Of a DNA stretch of 64,000 bases, positions 55,066 to 64,000 are shown in pieces (the stretch's first letter is position 1; every line of letters begins with the position of its first letter). The stretch is from Ectopseudomonas toyotomiensis (GTDB lineage Bacteria; Pseudomonadota; Gammaproteobacteria; Pseudomonadales; Pseudomonadaceae), in the NCBI RefSeq assembly GCF_900115695.1, contig NZ_FOXK01000004.1:248001-312000 (forward strand), in the 5' to 3' direction. The notes under the pieces are model-generated. The model was not told where the DNA came from and did no database searches. It saw only the letters and a program-made list of their open reading frames with translations. The translations under genes were made by a program, and so were the position numbers.

Positions 55066-57802
55066 GCTGCGCGCCACGCTGCGTCTGCAGCTGCACAAGG
55101 ACTTCACCCTGCGCGACGCGGCAGCGCAGGTACCCTACCTGGCGCAGCTGGGTATCAGCCACCTGTACGCCTCGCCAATTCTTACCGCCCGCCCCGGCTC
55201 GCAACATGGCTACGACGTGATCGATCCGAGCAGGATCAACCCCGAGCTGGGCGGCGAAGAAGCCCTGGTGCGACTGGTGAACATCCTGCGCGCCCATGAC
55301 ATGGGGCTGATCCTGGATATCGTGCCCAACCACATGGCCGTGGGCGGCGACGGCAACCCCTGGTGGTTGGACGTACTGGAATGGGGGCAAGAAAGCCCTT
55401 ATGCGGACTTCTTCGACATCCAGTGGCAATCCCATGACCCCTTGCTCAGCGGCCAGCTACTGGTGCCCTTCCTGCGCAGCGACTACGGCGAGGCGCTGCG
55501 TGACGGCACGCTGGAATTGGTGTTCGATGCCGAGCGCGGGCGCTTTCACGTCCAGCACTTCGAACACCGCCTGCCGCTGACGCCATCCAGCTACGCCAGC
55601 ATCCTGCGCAGCAGTGACCATGCCGCGCTGCGCGAACTCGGCCAGCGCTTCGCCCGCCTGGGCAGCGCTGGCGATAGCCGTACACAAGCCGAGCAGCTGT
55701 GCGCCGAGCTGGCCGCTCAAGCGCATAAGGTGCGTCCCCTGCTGGCCAGTTTTCAGGGCAGTGACGAAGCGGCACAAAAGCGCATGCATGCGCTGCTCGA
55801 ACGTCAGCATTACCGTGTGGCCAGTTGGCGTACCGCAGCGGATGACATCAACTGGCGGCGCTTTTTCGATATCAACGAACTGGGGGCGCTGCGTGTCGAG
55901 CACAGCCAGGTGTTCGAGCAGACCCACGCCAAAGTCTTCGAGCTGATCGAGCGCGGCCTGATCGACGGCCTGCGCATCGACCATGTCGACGGTCTGGCCA
56001 ATCCGCGCGCCTATTGCAGCCGGCTGCGACGACGCATCCGGCAACTACGTGGTGACGCGCCCTTCCCCATTTTCGTGGAGAAGATTCTCGGCGCGGACGA
56101 ACGGCTGCCGCAGGAGTGGCCGGTGGACGGCAGTACCGGCTACGAATTCATGAACCAGGTGTCGCTGCTGCAACACGATCCGCACGGCGAGCTGCCGCTG
56201 AGCGAACTGTGGCAAGCGCTCAGCGGCCGGCCGACGGCGTTCGAGGACGAGACTCAGCAGGCGCGCCGTCTGGTGCTGGAAGGCTCGCTGGCCGGTGATC
56301 TGGAGGAAGTTGCCCAGCGCCTGCTACACGTCGCCCGCCATGACATCGCCACGCGCGACCTGACCCTCGGCGCGATCCGCCGGGCGCTGCGCGAGCTGAT
56401 CGTGCACTTTCCGGTGTACCGCACCTATGCCCAGGCCTGTGGTCGCTCACAGCAGGATCGGCGCTTCTTCCAGCAGGCGCTGGACGGTGCGCGGCAAACC
56501 CTGGCCGAGGCTGATTGGCCCCTGCTGCCACATTTCGACGACTGGCTTGGCGGTGCCTTCCTGCGTGCACTGCCGCCCGGCCGTGCGCGGCGTCTGCGTG
56601 CCCAGGCGCTGACGCGCTTCCAGCAGCTGACTTCGCCAGTGGCTGCCAAGGCCGTGGAAGACACCGCGCTGTATCGCGCCGGCGTGCTGCTGTCGCGCTA
56701 TGACGTGGGCTTCGATGCCGAGCATTTCAGTGCCAGCATCGAGCGTTTTCACCAGGCCTGCGCCGAGCGTGCGGACCACCACCCGCTCAACCTGCTGGCC
56801 ACCGCCACCCATGACCACAAGCGCGGCGAAGACTGCCGCGCGCGTCTGGCGGTGCTGAGCGAGCGCGCCGCCTGGTACGCCGAGCGTGTCCGGCATTGGC
56901 AGCACCTCGCTCAACCGCTGCGCAGTAGTCAGCTGCAACAGGCGCCGGACGGTGGTGAAGAGGCGATTCTCTATCAGGCGCTGATCGGCAGCTGGCCGCT
57001 GGGGCTGCAGGCGGACGATGAGGTCGCCCTGGATGCCTACCTGCAACGCCTGCTCGGCTGGCAACGCAAGGCGCTGCGCGAGGCCAAGCTCAACAGCGCC
57101 TGGAGTGCGCCGAACGACGCACACGAGGCCGCCTGCGCCGACTTTCTGCGGCGCCTGCTGTGTGAGCCAGCGGGGATGGCCTTGCGCACCGAACTGGCTG
57201 CGAGCGTCGCGGCAATAGCCCCTGCCGGCGCCTTGAACAGCCTGGTGCAATGTCTGCTGCGCATGACCACACCAGGCGTGCCCGATCTGTACCAGGGTTG
57301 CGAGTTCTGGGATTTCAGCCTGGTCGACCCGGATAACCGTCGCCCGGTGGACTTCGCCGCGCGACAGGCCGCATTACAGGCCGGGGATGCGCCAGCGGCG
57401 ATGCTGGCCAGCTGGCAGGACGGGCGTATCAAACAATGGCTGATCCAGCAGGTGCTGGCGATTCGTGCGGCGCATTCCTCGCTGTTCAGCCAGGGCAGTT
57501 ACCAGCCCCTGGCTGTCACAGGCAGACACGCCGCCCAGGTGCTCGCCTTCCTGCGTAGTCACGGTGACGAGCACCTGCTGGTGATCGTGCCGCGCCTGGC
57601 CGCCGGCCTGCTCGCAGAACACGACCGGCCCCATGTACCCGCACAGCGCTGGGGCGACACCACCGTGGTGCTGCCGGGCGAACTGAACGACGGACATGTC
57701 ACCGGCTTGCTCACCCCCTGCCAGGTCGCAACGCGCAGGGGCGTGCCACTTGCCGACGCGCTGGCCGAGTTGCCGGTCAACCTGCTTCGCCTTACCCCTT
57801 GA
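55058..57802 (+). CDS. treY: Maltooligosyl trehalose synthase TreY
   Basis: GH13 enzyme of 914 aa that isomerises the reducing-end alpha-1,4 bond of a maltodextrin to alpha-1,1. Signature parts are YLAQLGISHLYASPILTARPGSQHGYDV, LDIVPNHMAVGGDGNPWW, GLRIDHVDGLANPRAY, FVEKILGADERLP, and ATATHDHKRGEDCRARLAVL. The length is normal to slightly long. It overlaps malQ by 8 bp. With TreZ it forms the TreYZ trehalose route from glucan, which protects against desiccation and osmotic stress. Confidence 0.95.
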   Translation: MTELRATLRLQLHKDFTLRDAAAQVPYLAQLGISHLYASPILTARPGSQHGYDVIDPSRINPELGGEEALVRLVNILRAHDMGLILDIVPNHMAVGGDGNPWWLDVLEWGQESPYADFFDIQWQSHDPLLSGQLLVPFLRSDYGEALRDGTLELVFDAERGRFHVQHFEHRLPLTPSSYASILRSSDHAALRELGQRFARLGSAGDSRTQAEQLCAELAAQAHKVRPLLASFQGSDEAAQKRMHALLERQHYRVASWRTAADDINWRRFFDINELGALRVEHSQVFEQTHAKVFELIERGLIDGLRIDHVDGLANPRAYCSRLRRRIRQLRGDAPFPIFVEKILGADERLPQEWPVDGSTGYEFMNQVSLLQHDPHGELPLSELWQALSGRPTAFEDETQQARRLVLEGSLAGDLEEVAQRLLHVARHDIATRDLTLGAIRRALRELIVHFPVYRTYAQACGRSQQDRRFFQQALDGARQTLAEADWPLLPHFDDWLGGAFLRALPPGRARRLRAQALTRFQQLTSPVAAKAVEDTALYRAGVLLSRYDVGFDAEHFSASIERFHQACAERADHHPLNLLATATHDHKRGEDCRARLAVLSERAAWYAERVRHWQHLAQPLRSSQLQQAPDGGEEAILYQALIGSWPLGLQADDEVALDAYLQRLLGWQRKALREAKLNSAWSAPNDAHEAACADFLRRLLCEPAGMALRTELAASVAAIAPAGALNSLVQCLLRMTTPGVPDLYQGCEFWDFSLVDPDNRRPVDFAARQAALQAGDAPAAMLASWQDGRIKQWLIQQVLAIRAAHSSLFSQGSYQPLAVTGRHAAQVLAFLRSHGDEHLLVIVPRLAAGLLAEHDRPHVPAQRWGDTTVVLPGELNDGHVTGLLTPCQVATRRGVPLADALAELPVNLLRLTP

Positions 57803-57818
57803 TCACAGGAGTCACGCC

Positions 57819-58070
57819 ATGAATATCGATGAGCAGCGCATACGCGAGTTTGCCTTTCAGATCTGGGAATCCGAGGGCCGCCCCCATGGCCAGCACGAGC
57901 GGCACTGGAAGATGGCCAGCAAGCTGGCCGAAGCCGAGGCGCAAGCCCAGGCCACACCCAAACCACGGCGCATCAGCAAACCCAAAACGGTGCCGCTGAG
58001 CGAAGCCGAACAGCCGGCGCTGCTGAAGAAACCCCGTGCCCCGCGCACGCCCAAGCCGCCGAAAGCCTGA
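57819..58070 (+). CDS. DUF2934 small basic protein in the glucan operon
   Basis: 83 aa. The DUF2934 head IREFAFQIWESEGRPHGQHERHWKMASKLAEAE is followed by a Lys/Pro-rich tail (KPRRISKPKT ... KKPRAPRTPKPPKA), probably disordered. AGGAG precedes ATG 57819. It lies 16 bp after treY and 10 bp before glgX. Members are found inside such glycogen/trehalose operons in many bacteria; the function is unknown. A role in binding an enzyme or nucleic acid is possible because of the basic tail. Confidence 0.88.
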   Translation: MNIDEQRIREFAFQIWESEGRPHGQHERHWKMASKLAEAEAQAQATPKPRRISKPKTVPLSEAEQPALLKKPRAPRTPKPPKA

Positions 58071-58080
58071 GGTCACCACC

Positions 58081-60195
58081 ATGCGCAAACATCAGCGCTC
58101 ACGCGTTACCGAGGGCACACCATTTCCGCTCGGCGCCAGTTGGGATGGGCTTGGCGTCAACTTTGCCCTGTTCTCGGCGCATGCCACGCGGGTCGAACTG
58201 TGCCTGTTCGACGAGCGCGGCGAGACCGAAATCGAACGCATCGAACTGCCGGAATACACCGACGAGATCTGGCACGGCTACCTGCCGGACGCACGTCCCG
58301 GGCAGGTCTATGGTTACCGCGTGTACGGTCCCTACGAGCCCGAAGCCGGGCACCGTTTCAACCCCAACAAGCTGTTGATTGATCCCTACGCCAAGCAGCT
58401 GGTGGGCAAGCTGCAATGGTCGGAGGCGCTATTCGGCTACACCATTGGCGACCCAGCCGGCGACCTGAGCTTCGATGAGCGTGACAGCGCGCCGTTCGTG
58501 CCCAAGTGCAAGGTCATCGACCCCGCCTTCACCTGGGGTGAACAACCCAGCCTGCGCACGCCCTGGGATCGCACGGTGATCTACGAAACGCACCTGCGCG
58601 GCATCAGCATGCGTCATCCGGCTGTGCCCGAGCGCCAGCGTGGCACCTGCGCCGGGCTGACCAACCCCGAACTGTTGCGGCATATCCGCGAGCTGGGCGT
58701 CTCCAGCGTCGAATTGCTGCCGGTGCATGCCTTCGTCAACGACCAGCATCTGCTGGAAAAGGGCATGAACAACTACTGGGGCTACAACAGCATCGGCTTC
58801 TTCGCCCCGCACCCGGCCTACCTCGCCAGCGGTCGTATCAGCGAATTCAAGGAGATGGTCGCGCACCTGCACAAAGCCGGCCTGGAGCTGATTCTCGATG
58901 TGGTCTACAACCACACCGCCGAGGGCAACGAGCGCGGCCCGACGCTGTCCATGCGCGGCATCGACAACGCCAGCTACTACCGCCTGCTGCCGGACGAACG
59001 CCGTTACTACATCAACGACTCCGGTACCGGCAATACGCTGGATCTGAGCCATCCCTGCGTGCTGCAGATGGTTACCGACTCGTTGCGCTACTGGGCTACC
59101 GAGATGCGCGTGGATGGCTTTCGCTTCGACCTGGCGACCATTCTCGGGCGCTATGCCGATGGCTTCAACGAGCGCCACAGCTTTCTCGTCGCCTGCCGTC
59201 AGGACCCGGTACTGAGCAAGGTCAAGCTGATCGCCGAGCCCTGGGACTGTGGGCCCGGCGGCTATCAGGTCGGTGGCTTTCCGCCGGGCTGGGCCGAGTG
59301 GAACGACAAGTTTCGCGACAACGTGCGCGCCTACTGGAAGGGCGATCGCGGCGAGCTCGGCGAACTGGCAAGACGCTTGACCGCCTCGGGCGATCTGTAC
59401 AACCAGCGCGGACGAAGGCCATTCGCCTCGGTCAATTTCATCACCGCACATGACGGTTTCACCTTGCGCGACGTGGTGTCCTACGACCACAAGCACAACG
59501 AGGCCAACGACGAGAACAACCAGGACGGTACCGACCGCAACATTTCCTGGAACCACGGCTGCGAAGGCGCCACCGACGACCCGTCGATCCGCCGCCTGCG
59601 CGTGCAGCAGATGCGCAATATGCTGGCCACCCTGCTGTTCGCCCAGGGCACACCGATGCTGGTGGCCGGCGACGAGTTCGGCCGCACCCAGCACGGCAAC
59701 AACAACGCCTACTGCCAGGATAACGAGCTGAGCTGGGTGGACTGGACACTCGACGACGAAGGCCGCGAGCTGCTCGCCTTCTGCCAGCATCTGATCGCCC
59801 TGCGCCGAAGTTACCCGATCCTGCGCCGCCAGCGTTTTCTGGTGGGGCATTACAACGAGGAGCTGGACGTCAAGGACGTCACCTGGCTGGCACCGGAAGG
59901 CGGCGAGATGAACGAGGACCACTGGCACGACGAGGAAGCGCGCTGCATGGGCATGCTCATGGACGGCCGCGCGCAGCCATCGGGCGTCAAGCGCAGCGGC
60001 GCCGACGCCACCCTGCTCTTGCTCCTCAACGCGGGCCACCAGCCCTGCGAGTTCCAACTGCCCGAAGTGCACGGCGGGCGCCACTGGCTGTGCCTGGTCG
60101 ATACGCATACCGCGCAAACAGTGCCAAGCCCGTTGCAGCACGCTGCGATAGAGCTGGCCGGGCGCTCGCTGCAGCTGCTGGAGTTGCTGCGCTAG
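58081..60195 (+). CDS. glgX: Glycogen debranching enzyme GlgX
   Basis: GH13 isoamylase-type enzyme of 704 aa that hydrolyses alpha-1,6 branches. The N-terminal CBM48 domain (FPLGASWDGLGVNFALFSAHATRVELCLFD) is followed by the barrel with LDVVYNHTAEGNERGPT, MRVDGFRFDLATILGR (nucleophile), LIAEPWDCGPGGYQ (acid) and NFITAHDGFTLRD. The start at 58081 is the conserved one; weak GAGGTCACC precedes it. It supplies linear maltodextrins to TreY. The operon glgA-treZ-malQ-treY-DUF2934-glgX ends here; a run of nine A residues follows the stop but no clear terminator hairpin. Confidence 0.94.
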   Translation: MRKHQRSRVTEGTPFPLGASWDGLGVNFALFSAHATRVELCLFDERGETEIERIELPEYTDEIWHGYLPDARPGQVYGYRVYGPYEPEAGHRFNPNKLLIDPYAKQLVGKLQWSEALFGYTIGDPAGDLSFDERDSAPFVPKCKVIDPAFTWGEQPSLRTPWDRTVIYETHLRGISMRHPAVPERQRGTCAGLTNPELLRHIRELGVSSVELLPVHAFVNDQHLLEKGMNNYWGYNSIGFFAPHPAYLASGRISEFKEMVAHLHKAGLELILDVVYNHTAEGNERGPTLSMRGIDNASYYRLLPDERRYYINDSGTGNTLDLSHPCVLQMVTDSLRYWATEMRVDGFRFDLATILGRYADGFNERHSFLVACRQDPVLSKVKLIAEPWDCGPGGYQVGGFPPGWAEWNDKFRDNVRAYWKGDRGELGELARRLTASGDLYNQRGRRPFASVNFITAHDGFTLRDVVSYDHKHNEANDENNQDGTDRNISWNHGCEGATDDPSIRRLRVQQMRNMLATLLFAQGTPMLVAGDEFGRTQHGNNNAYCQDNELSWVDWTLDDEGRELLAFCQHLIALRRSYPILRRQRFLVGHYNEELDVKDVTWLAPEGGEMNEDHWHDEEARCMGMLMDGRAQPSGVKRSGADATLLLLLNAGHQPCEFQLPEVHGGRHWLCLVDTHTAQTVPSPLQHAAIELAGRSLQLLELLR

Positions 60196-60354
60196 CAGGC
60201 GCAAAAAAAAAGCCTGAACCCAGCCTTTGTCTGCCAACTCGAAAACTAGGATGAGAAAAAGTTCTAGAAGCGGCGCCGTGCACGGCGCATCAGCCTGACA
60301 GAGAAATAGCGAACCTACGCAAACCGGCCGCCTGGCTGGCAAAGGGAGCCCGTG

Positions 60355-60438
60355 ATGACAACCGAAGTACTCAATGCCGACCGTGATAGCTGCCGGGATC
60401 AGGTCGACATGCTCGCTCATGCGGTGGGCGACCTGTGA
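60355..60438 (+). CDS. Possible 27-residue leader peptide before the EEP gene
   Basis: ATG 60355 has GGGAG about 10 bases before it and encodes 27 residues ([20 protein letters not shown]...) ending TGA 60438, 16 bp before the EEP start. No family resemblance. The good ribosome site, compared with the weak one of the next gene, suggests translation here might feed that gene. Low confidence. Confidence 0.3.
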   Translation: MTTEVLNADRDSCRDQVDMLAHAVGDL

Positions 60439-60454
60439 GCGAGCGCAGCCGACA

Positions 60455-61243
60455 ATGAACAGCACCATTGCCAAGCCGGAGGTAATCATCGACCGCGTGA
60501 CACCGATGAAATGTCTGCGCGTGTTGACGATCAACACGCACAAGGGTTTTACCGCACTCAACCGTCGCTTCATCCTCCCCGAATTGCGCAGCGCGGTGCA
60601 GGCCACCGGGGCCGACCTGGTGTTCCTGCAGGAGGTGCTCGGCAACCATGCCCTGCATGCCAAGCGCTTCCACGACTGGCCCAGCGTGCCGCAGTACGAA
60701 TTTCTCGCCGACAGCATGTGGCCGCAGTTCGCCTACGGGCGCAACGCCGTGTACCCGGCGGGCGATCACGGCAACGCCCTGCTCTCGCGCTTTCCCATCC
60801 TCGAGTATCACAACCTCGACGTGACGGTCAGCGGCACCGAGCAGCGCGGCCTGCTGCATTGCCGCCTCGACGTACCAGGGCAGGACGCCGTACATGCGGT
60901 GTGCGTACACCTCGGTTTGCGTGAGGCGCATCGTCGTCAGCAGATGGGCTTGTTGCTGGATTTGCTGGCGACCTTCGAACCCGGTGCGCCGGTAATCGTC
61001 GCCGGCGATTTCAACGACTGGCGTCTGCGCGCGGACGATCTGTTGGCACCGCATGGCCTGCGCGAGGCGTTCGAGCATCGCCACGGCAAGCCTGCGCGCA
61101 GTTTTCCGGCCCGCATGCCGCTGCTGCGCCTGGATCGCATCTACACCCGCAATGCCACGGCATACCAGCCGCAGGTGTTGTCCACCCGGCCCTGGTCGCA
61201 CCTCTCCGACCACGCGCCACTCGCTGCGGAGATTCACCTGTGA
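60455..61243 (+). CDS. Endonuclease/exonuclease/phosphatase family protein
   Basis: 262 aa, EEP fold. Motifs: [19 protein letters not shown] (Asn), [12 protein letters not shown] (metal Glu), VAGDFNDWR (Asp/Asn) and [15 protein letters not shown] (Asp-His). Family members hydrolyse phosphodiesters of DNA, lipids or small molecules; linkage to a cardiolipin synthase homologue points to a phospholipid substrate or a lipid-linked stress role. No signal peptide. The start is uncertain between ATG 60455 and the internal ATG near MKCLRVL (about 60509). The stop overlaps the next start (GTGA). Confidence 0.85.
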   Translation: MNSTIAKPEVIIDRVTPMKCLRVLTINTHKGFTALNRRFILPELRSAVQATGADLVFLQEVLGNHALHAKRFHDWPSVPQYEFLADSMWPQFAYGRNAVYPAGDHGNALLSRFPILEYHNLDVTVSGTEQRGLLHCRLDVPGQDAVHAVCVHLGLREAHRRQQMGLLLDLLATFEPGAPVIVAGDFNDWRLRADDLLAPHGLREAFEHRHGKPARSFPARMPLLRLDRIYTRNATAYQPQVLSTRPWSHLSDHAPLAAEIHL

Positions 61244-62442
61244 GCGGCATATGGCGAGACGGTAACCAGCTGCGCCTGCTGATCAATGGCGAAGACTATT
61301 ATCCGCGGGTGTTCGAATGCATTCGCGCGGCGCGCATCGAAGTGCTGCTGGAAACCTTCATCATTCGTGAGGACAAGGTCGGCCTCGAACTGCAACAGGT
61401 GCTGATCGAGGCCGCGCGGCGTGGCGTGCGCGTGGTCATCGCCGTGGACGGCTACGGCACCGCCGACCTGCAGCATGAGTACGTCGCAGCGCTGACCCGC
61501 GAGGGGGTGAAGATCCATGTCTTCGATCCCAGCCCCCGGCGCTTTGGCATGCGTACCAACCTGTTCCGCCGCCTTCATCGCAAGCTGGTTGTGATCGACG
61601 GCCAGTGCGCCTTCGTCGGCGGCATCAACTATTCGGCCGACCATCTCGGCGACTTCGGCGAGATGGCCAAGCAGGACTATGCCGTGGAGGTGAGCGGCCC
61701 GATCGTCAGCGACTTGCACGTGGCCATGTTGCGCTTGCTACGCCCGGCGTTCAGCGAGCCGAGTCCGGCGCAACCCTCCAGAGAGCCGGTGGGCGATGCG
61801 CGGGTGATGCTGCTGGAGCGCGACAACGAGCGCCACACCACCGATATCGAAGACGAACACCTGCGCGCCTTCGAAGCGGCGCGCAAGCGCCTGGTGATCG
61901 CCAACGCCTATTTCTTCCCCGGCTATCGTGTGCTGCGCGCCTTGCGCAACGCGGCGCAGCGCGGCGTACAGGTGACCTTGATCCTGCAGGGCCAGCCGGA
62001 CATGCGCTGGGTCCAGGCCTTTTCCCGCCTGCTCTACAACTACCTGCTGCGCCACGGTGTAGTGGTCTACGAATACTGCCAGCGCCCGCTGCACGGCAAG
62101 GTGGCACTGGTGGATGACGAATGGTCCACGGTCGGTTCGAGCAATCTCGACCCGCTGAGCCTGGCATTGAATCTGGAGGCCAATCTGGTGATCCGTGACC
62201 GGGCCTTCAACCATTACCTGCATGAGCACCTGCTAGCGCTGTCTAGCGAACACTGCAAGCGCATCGAACTGGAGCGGGTGATACGCGGCTACTGGTGGCG
62301 CGCACCGCTGGTGTTCCTGTGCTTTCACTTTCTGCGCCGCTTCCCGGCCATCGCCGGCTGGCTGCCGGCGCACCGCAAGAACCTGAAGCCGCTGGAGCCA
62401 ATCGACAAGGCCAGCGGTTACGAAGAGGAAAAGACTGGATGA
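61240..62442 (+). CDS. Phospholipase D-type cardiolipin synthase (ClsB-like)
   Basis: 400 aa with two HKD motifs: [17 protein letters not shown] (about 108-124) and [21 protein letters not shown] (about 285-305). No N-terminal membrane helices, so it is like ClsB rather than ClsA. It would condense phosphatidylglycerol (or PE) to cardiolipin, or act on another phospholipid. A C-terminal hydrophobic/basic patch ([18 protein letters not shown]) may bind the membrane. The start is GTG 61240, overlapping the EEP stop; its stop overlaps the next start (ATGA). Confidence 0.9.
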   Translation: MSGIWRDGNQLRLLINGEDYYPRVFECIRAARIEVLLETFIIREDKVGLELQQVLIEAARRGVRVVIAVDGYGTADLQHEYVAALTREGVKIHVFDPSPRRFGMRTNLFRRLHRKLVVIDGQCAFVGGINYSADHLGDFGEMAKQDYAVEVSGPIVSDLHVAMLRLLRPAFSEPSPAQPSREPVGDARVMLLERDNERHTTDIEDEHLRAFEAARKRLVIANAYFFPGYRVLRALRNAAQRGVQVTLILQGQPDMRWVQAFSRLLYNYLLRHGVVVYEYCQRPLHGKVALVDDEWSTVGSSNLDPLSLALNLEANLVIRDRAFNHYLHEHLLALSSEHCKRIELERVIRGYWWRAPLVFLCFHFLRRFPAIAGWLPAHRKNLKPLEPIDKASGYEEEKTG

Positions 62443-63413
62443 ATGCCGCTCCCACCAACCCCTGGATGCGCTGGGGCAAACGCGCACTCACCCTGTTCTT
62501 TGTCCTGGCCGTACCAGCCCTGCTGTACATGCTGGCGCGCAACCTGGACTGGGGCGAAGTGCGCCAGGCGCTCAGTGATTACAGCTTGCAAACCCTGCTG
62601 GTGGGCGCGCTGATCGCCTGCGCCAGCTATCTGGTATTTGGCTGCTACGACCTGCTGGGCCGCCATTACAGTCGCCATCACCTGCCGGCACGCCAGGTCC
62701 TGCCGGTGGCGATGGTCTGCTACGCCTTCAACCTCAACTTCACCACCTGGATCGGCGGTGTGGCCATGCGTTACCGCCTGTACATGCGCCTGGGCCTTAG
62801 CGCCTCGACGGTGACGCGCATCCTCAGCCTCAGCCTGCTGACCAACTGGACCGGCTACATGGCACTGGCTGGGGTGATCTTCTCCCTGCGCCTGGTGCAG
62901 TTGCCCGACAACTGGGGCTTGGGCGTCACCGGCCTGCAATTGGTGGGGTTCGCGCTGCTGGGAGTGGTCAGTGCCTATATCGGCATCTGCGCTTTCGCGC
63001 GGCAACGCGTGTGGCACCTGCGCGAGCGTTCGATCACCCTGCCTTCGTTGCGCATGGCGGTGATGCAGATAGTCCTGGGCGCGAGCAACTGGGCGTTGAT
63101 GGCGGCCCTGATCTTCTGGCTGCTACCCGAGGGCGCCGCCTATACCTCGGTGCTCGGGGTGCTGCTGATCAGCTGCATGGCGGCGGTGGTGGCGCACATC
63201 CCCGCCGGGCTGGGCGTGCTCGAGGCGGTGTTTCTCGCCCTGCTGCAGCATCAATACAGCCAGGCCAGCCTGATCGCCGCCCTGCTCGCCTATCGCGTGC
63301 TCTATTACCTGCTGCCGCTGCTCCTGGCCAGCGCTACCTACCTGCTGCTGGAAAAGCGCGCGAAAACGCTGCGCAAGCGTGGTGAACAAGGTGTAGAGAC
63401 CCAGCCCGGCTAA
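62439..63413 (+). CDS. YbhN/UPF0104 membrane protein
   Basis: 324 aa with about eight membrane helices, of the lysylphosphatidylglycerol synthase TM/UPF0104 family (YbhN-like). Typical parts: YLVFGCYDLLGRHY, LPVAMVCYAFNLNFTTWIGGVAMRYRLYMRLG, and VAHIPAGLGVLEAVFLALL. E. coli YbhN is the partner of ClsB and EEP-like YbhP in ybhPON, the same order as here. Proposed roles include lipid flipping. The start ATG overlaps the cls stop by 4 bp. Confidence 0.9.
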   Translation: MNAAPTNPWMRWGKRALTLFFVLAVPALLYMLARNLDWGEVRQALSDYSLQTLLVGALIACASYLVFGCYDLLGRHYSRHHLPARQVLPVAMVCYAFNLNFTTWIGGVAMRYRLYMRLGLSASTVTRILSLSLLTNWTGYMALAGVIFSLRLVQLPDNWGLGVTGLQLVGFALLGVVSAYIGICAFARQRVWHLRERSITLPSLRMAVMQIVLGASNWALMAALIFWLLPEGAAYTSVLGVLLISCMAAVVAHIPAGLGVLEAVFLALLQHQYSQASLIAALLAYRVLYYLLPLLLASATYLLLEKRAKTLRKRGEQGVETQPG

Positions 63414-63585
63414 CGAGGCCAAACAACCTATTGACGCGGGGTGCGCCATGCGCACCGGCTGCACAAGGCACCGGGGCCGGTGCACGCAGCGCACCGCTAC
63501 GGGCAACCACCCGGCGGATGGTGGGAACTCACAAGCGCGTTACGCAGGTCTATCTCACATCATTCAGCAAAACCGGAGGCATACC

Positions 63586-63807
63586 ATGGCCAAGCCACTG
63601 CATCTGATCAGCTACATCCTGCACAACCAGCCGCACAGCGTCGAAGTCGAGTCGGACCGCGAACAGCTCACGCCGGACCAGGCACGCTTCTACCTCAGTG
63701 CCCTGCACACCTTCGAATGGCCCAACGAGTTCACCGACGTGCAGGTCACGCGCATCCTGCATCCGAAGAAAGGCGGCGGCACGCCGGCGCACCGCGTACA
63801 GCGCTGA
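63586..63807 (+). CDS. Small hypothetical protein
   Basis: 73 aa, not recognised. Predicted alpha/beta (LHLISYILHNQPHSVEVESDREQLTPDQARFYLSALHTFEWPNEFTDVQVTRILH), with no signal peptide; the C-terminus is Lys/Gly-rich. CGGAGG lies about 6 bases before ATG 63586. It is separated by 172 bp from ybhN-like and converges on glgP, with a strong inverted repeat in between. Codon use is like the neighbours, so it is probably real. Confidence 0.7.
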   Translation: MAKPLHLISYILHNQPHSVEVESDREQLTPDQARFYLSALHTFEWPNEFTDVQVTRILHPKKGGGTPAHRVQR

Positions 63808-63809
63808 AA

Positions 63810-63856
63810 GCCTGTTCAACCTCTTGCAGTGTCTCGCTGCAAGAGGTTGAACAGGC
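63810..63856. terminator. Perfect 20-bp inverted repeat between convergent genes
   Basis: Arms 63810-63829 and 63837-63856 are exact complements around a 7-nt loop. It lies 2 bp after the small gene and 5 bp before the glgP stop. There is no T tract, so it is a likely bidirectional transcription stop or mRNA 3'-end protector. Confidence 0.6.
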
Positions 63857-63861
63857 CGCGC

Positions 63862-64000
63862 CTAGTCTCCCTCACGCCGCGGCAGCGGCACCTGCCAGAT
63901 ATCCCGGGCGTATTCGGTGATGGTGCGATCGGATGAAAACCAGCCCATGCGCGCGGTATTCAGAACCGCCGAACGCCACCACTGCTCAGGCCGCTGCCAG
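63862..64000 (-). CDS. glgP: Glycogen phosphorylase, C-terminal end (truncated by window edge)
   Basis: The last 45 codons only, running off the right edge. The encoded end [33 protein letters not shown] is the conserved C-terminus of bacterial glycogen phosphorylase (MGxFSSDRTIxEYxxxIW). It would release glucose-1-phosphate from glucan and is convergent with the glucan/trehalose block. The stop TAG is at 63862-63864. Confidence 0.9.
   Translation of the reverse strand, partial: WQRPEQWWRSAVLNTARMGWFSSDRTITEYARDIWQVPLPRREGD

Noticed and set aside
58429..60717. 762-codon minus-strand frame opposite glgX
   Set aside because: Antisense shadow; glgX has all catalytic motifs on the plus strand.

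Overview
The window is chromosomal DNA of a Pseudomonas (sensu lato). The evidence is a mexT-mexEF-oprN efflux locus with divergent mexS, an imuA-imuB-dnaE2 SOS mutagenesis cassette, an OprD-family porin, and a general-stress block (KatE, PA2169-type four-helix proteins, glgA-treZ-malQ-treY-glgX, cardiolipin-synthase-like and YbhN-like proteins) of the kind known from P. aeruginosa. GC is high throughout, with short AT-richer stretches near 20.6-21.2 kb and 43.9-44.3 kb. I see no rRNA, tRNA, CRISPR array, insertion sequence or prophage. The species is not determinable by eye.

Layout. 0-8.3 kb: mexEF-oprN (minus), mexT, mexS. 8.3-15.2 kb: cheV, a small hypothetical protein, an AraC regulator, an NDH-2-like flavoprotein divergent from a MocR regulator, and an OprD porin. 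15.2-20.6 kb: a strong orphan terminator (possible small RNA), then dnaE2/imuB/imuA (minus) behind a clear LexA box. 21.03 kb: a near-perfect dif site, so this window spans the replication terminus; hand-found KOPS-like octamers switch orientation there. 21.2-22.1 kb: a GNAT-Rnk fusion. 22.3-30.0 kb: an amino-alcohol catabolic module (decayed acyl-CoA ligase, ethanolamine permease, ExaC-type aldehyde dehydrogenase, class III PLP enzyme like ethanolamine-phosphate phospho-lyase, divergent APH-family kinase, AraC regulator). 30.4-36.0 kb: a plus-strand set encoding an SDR, an MDR reductase, an ABM-domain protein, an acetolactate-synthase-like TPP enzyme and GabD-type succinate-semialdehyde dehydrogenase. 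36.0-49.5 kb: stress and respiration genes (two DUF2383 proteins, a ClpP-like protein, a caa3-type oxidase with fused subunits I+III and CtaG, a Cys-rich copper-storage-like protein, KatE, DUF4142, CinA/PncC-like). 49.7-64 kb: glycogen/trehalose operon, then a coupled EEP-cardiolipin synthase-YbhN trio, a small conserved-looking gene and the C-terminal end of a glycogen phosphorylase.

How the parts fit. The permease, kinase, phospho-lyase and aldehyde dehydrogenase together would turn ethanolamine (or a similar amino alcohol) into ammonia, phosphate and acetate without the cobalamin-dependent EutBC lyase. The right half looks like a stationary-phase and desiccation survival region: trehalose made from glucan, catalase, membrane-lipid enzymes and an alternative oxidase. 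The most notable observations are the dif site, the kinase/phospho-lyase route, the GNAT-Rnk fusion next to dif, and an RNA hairpin that would bury the mexE ribosome-binding site.
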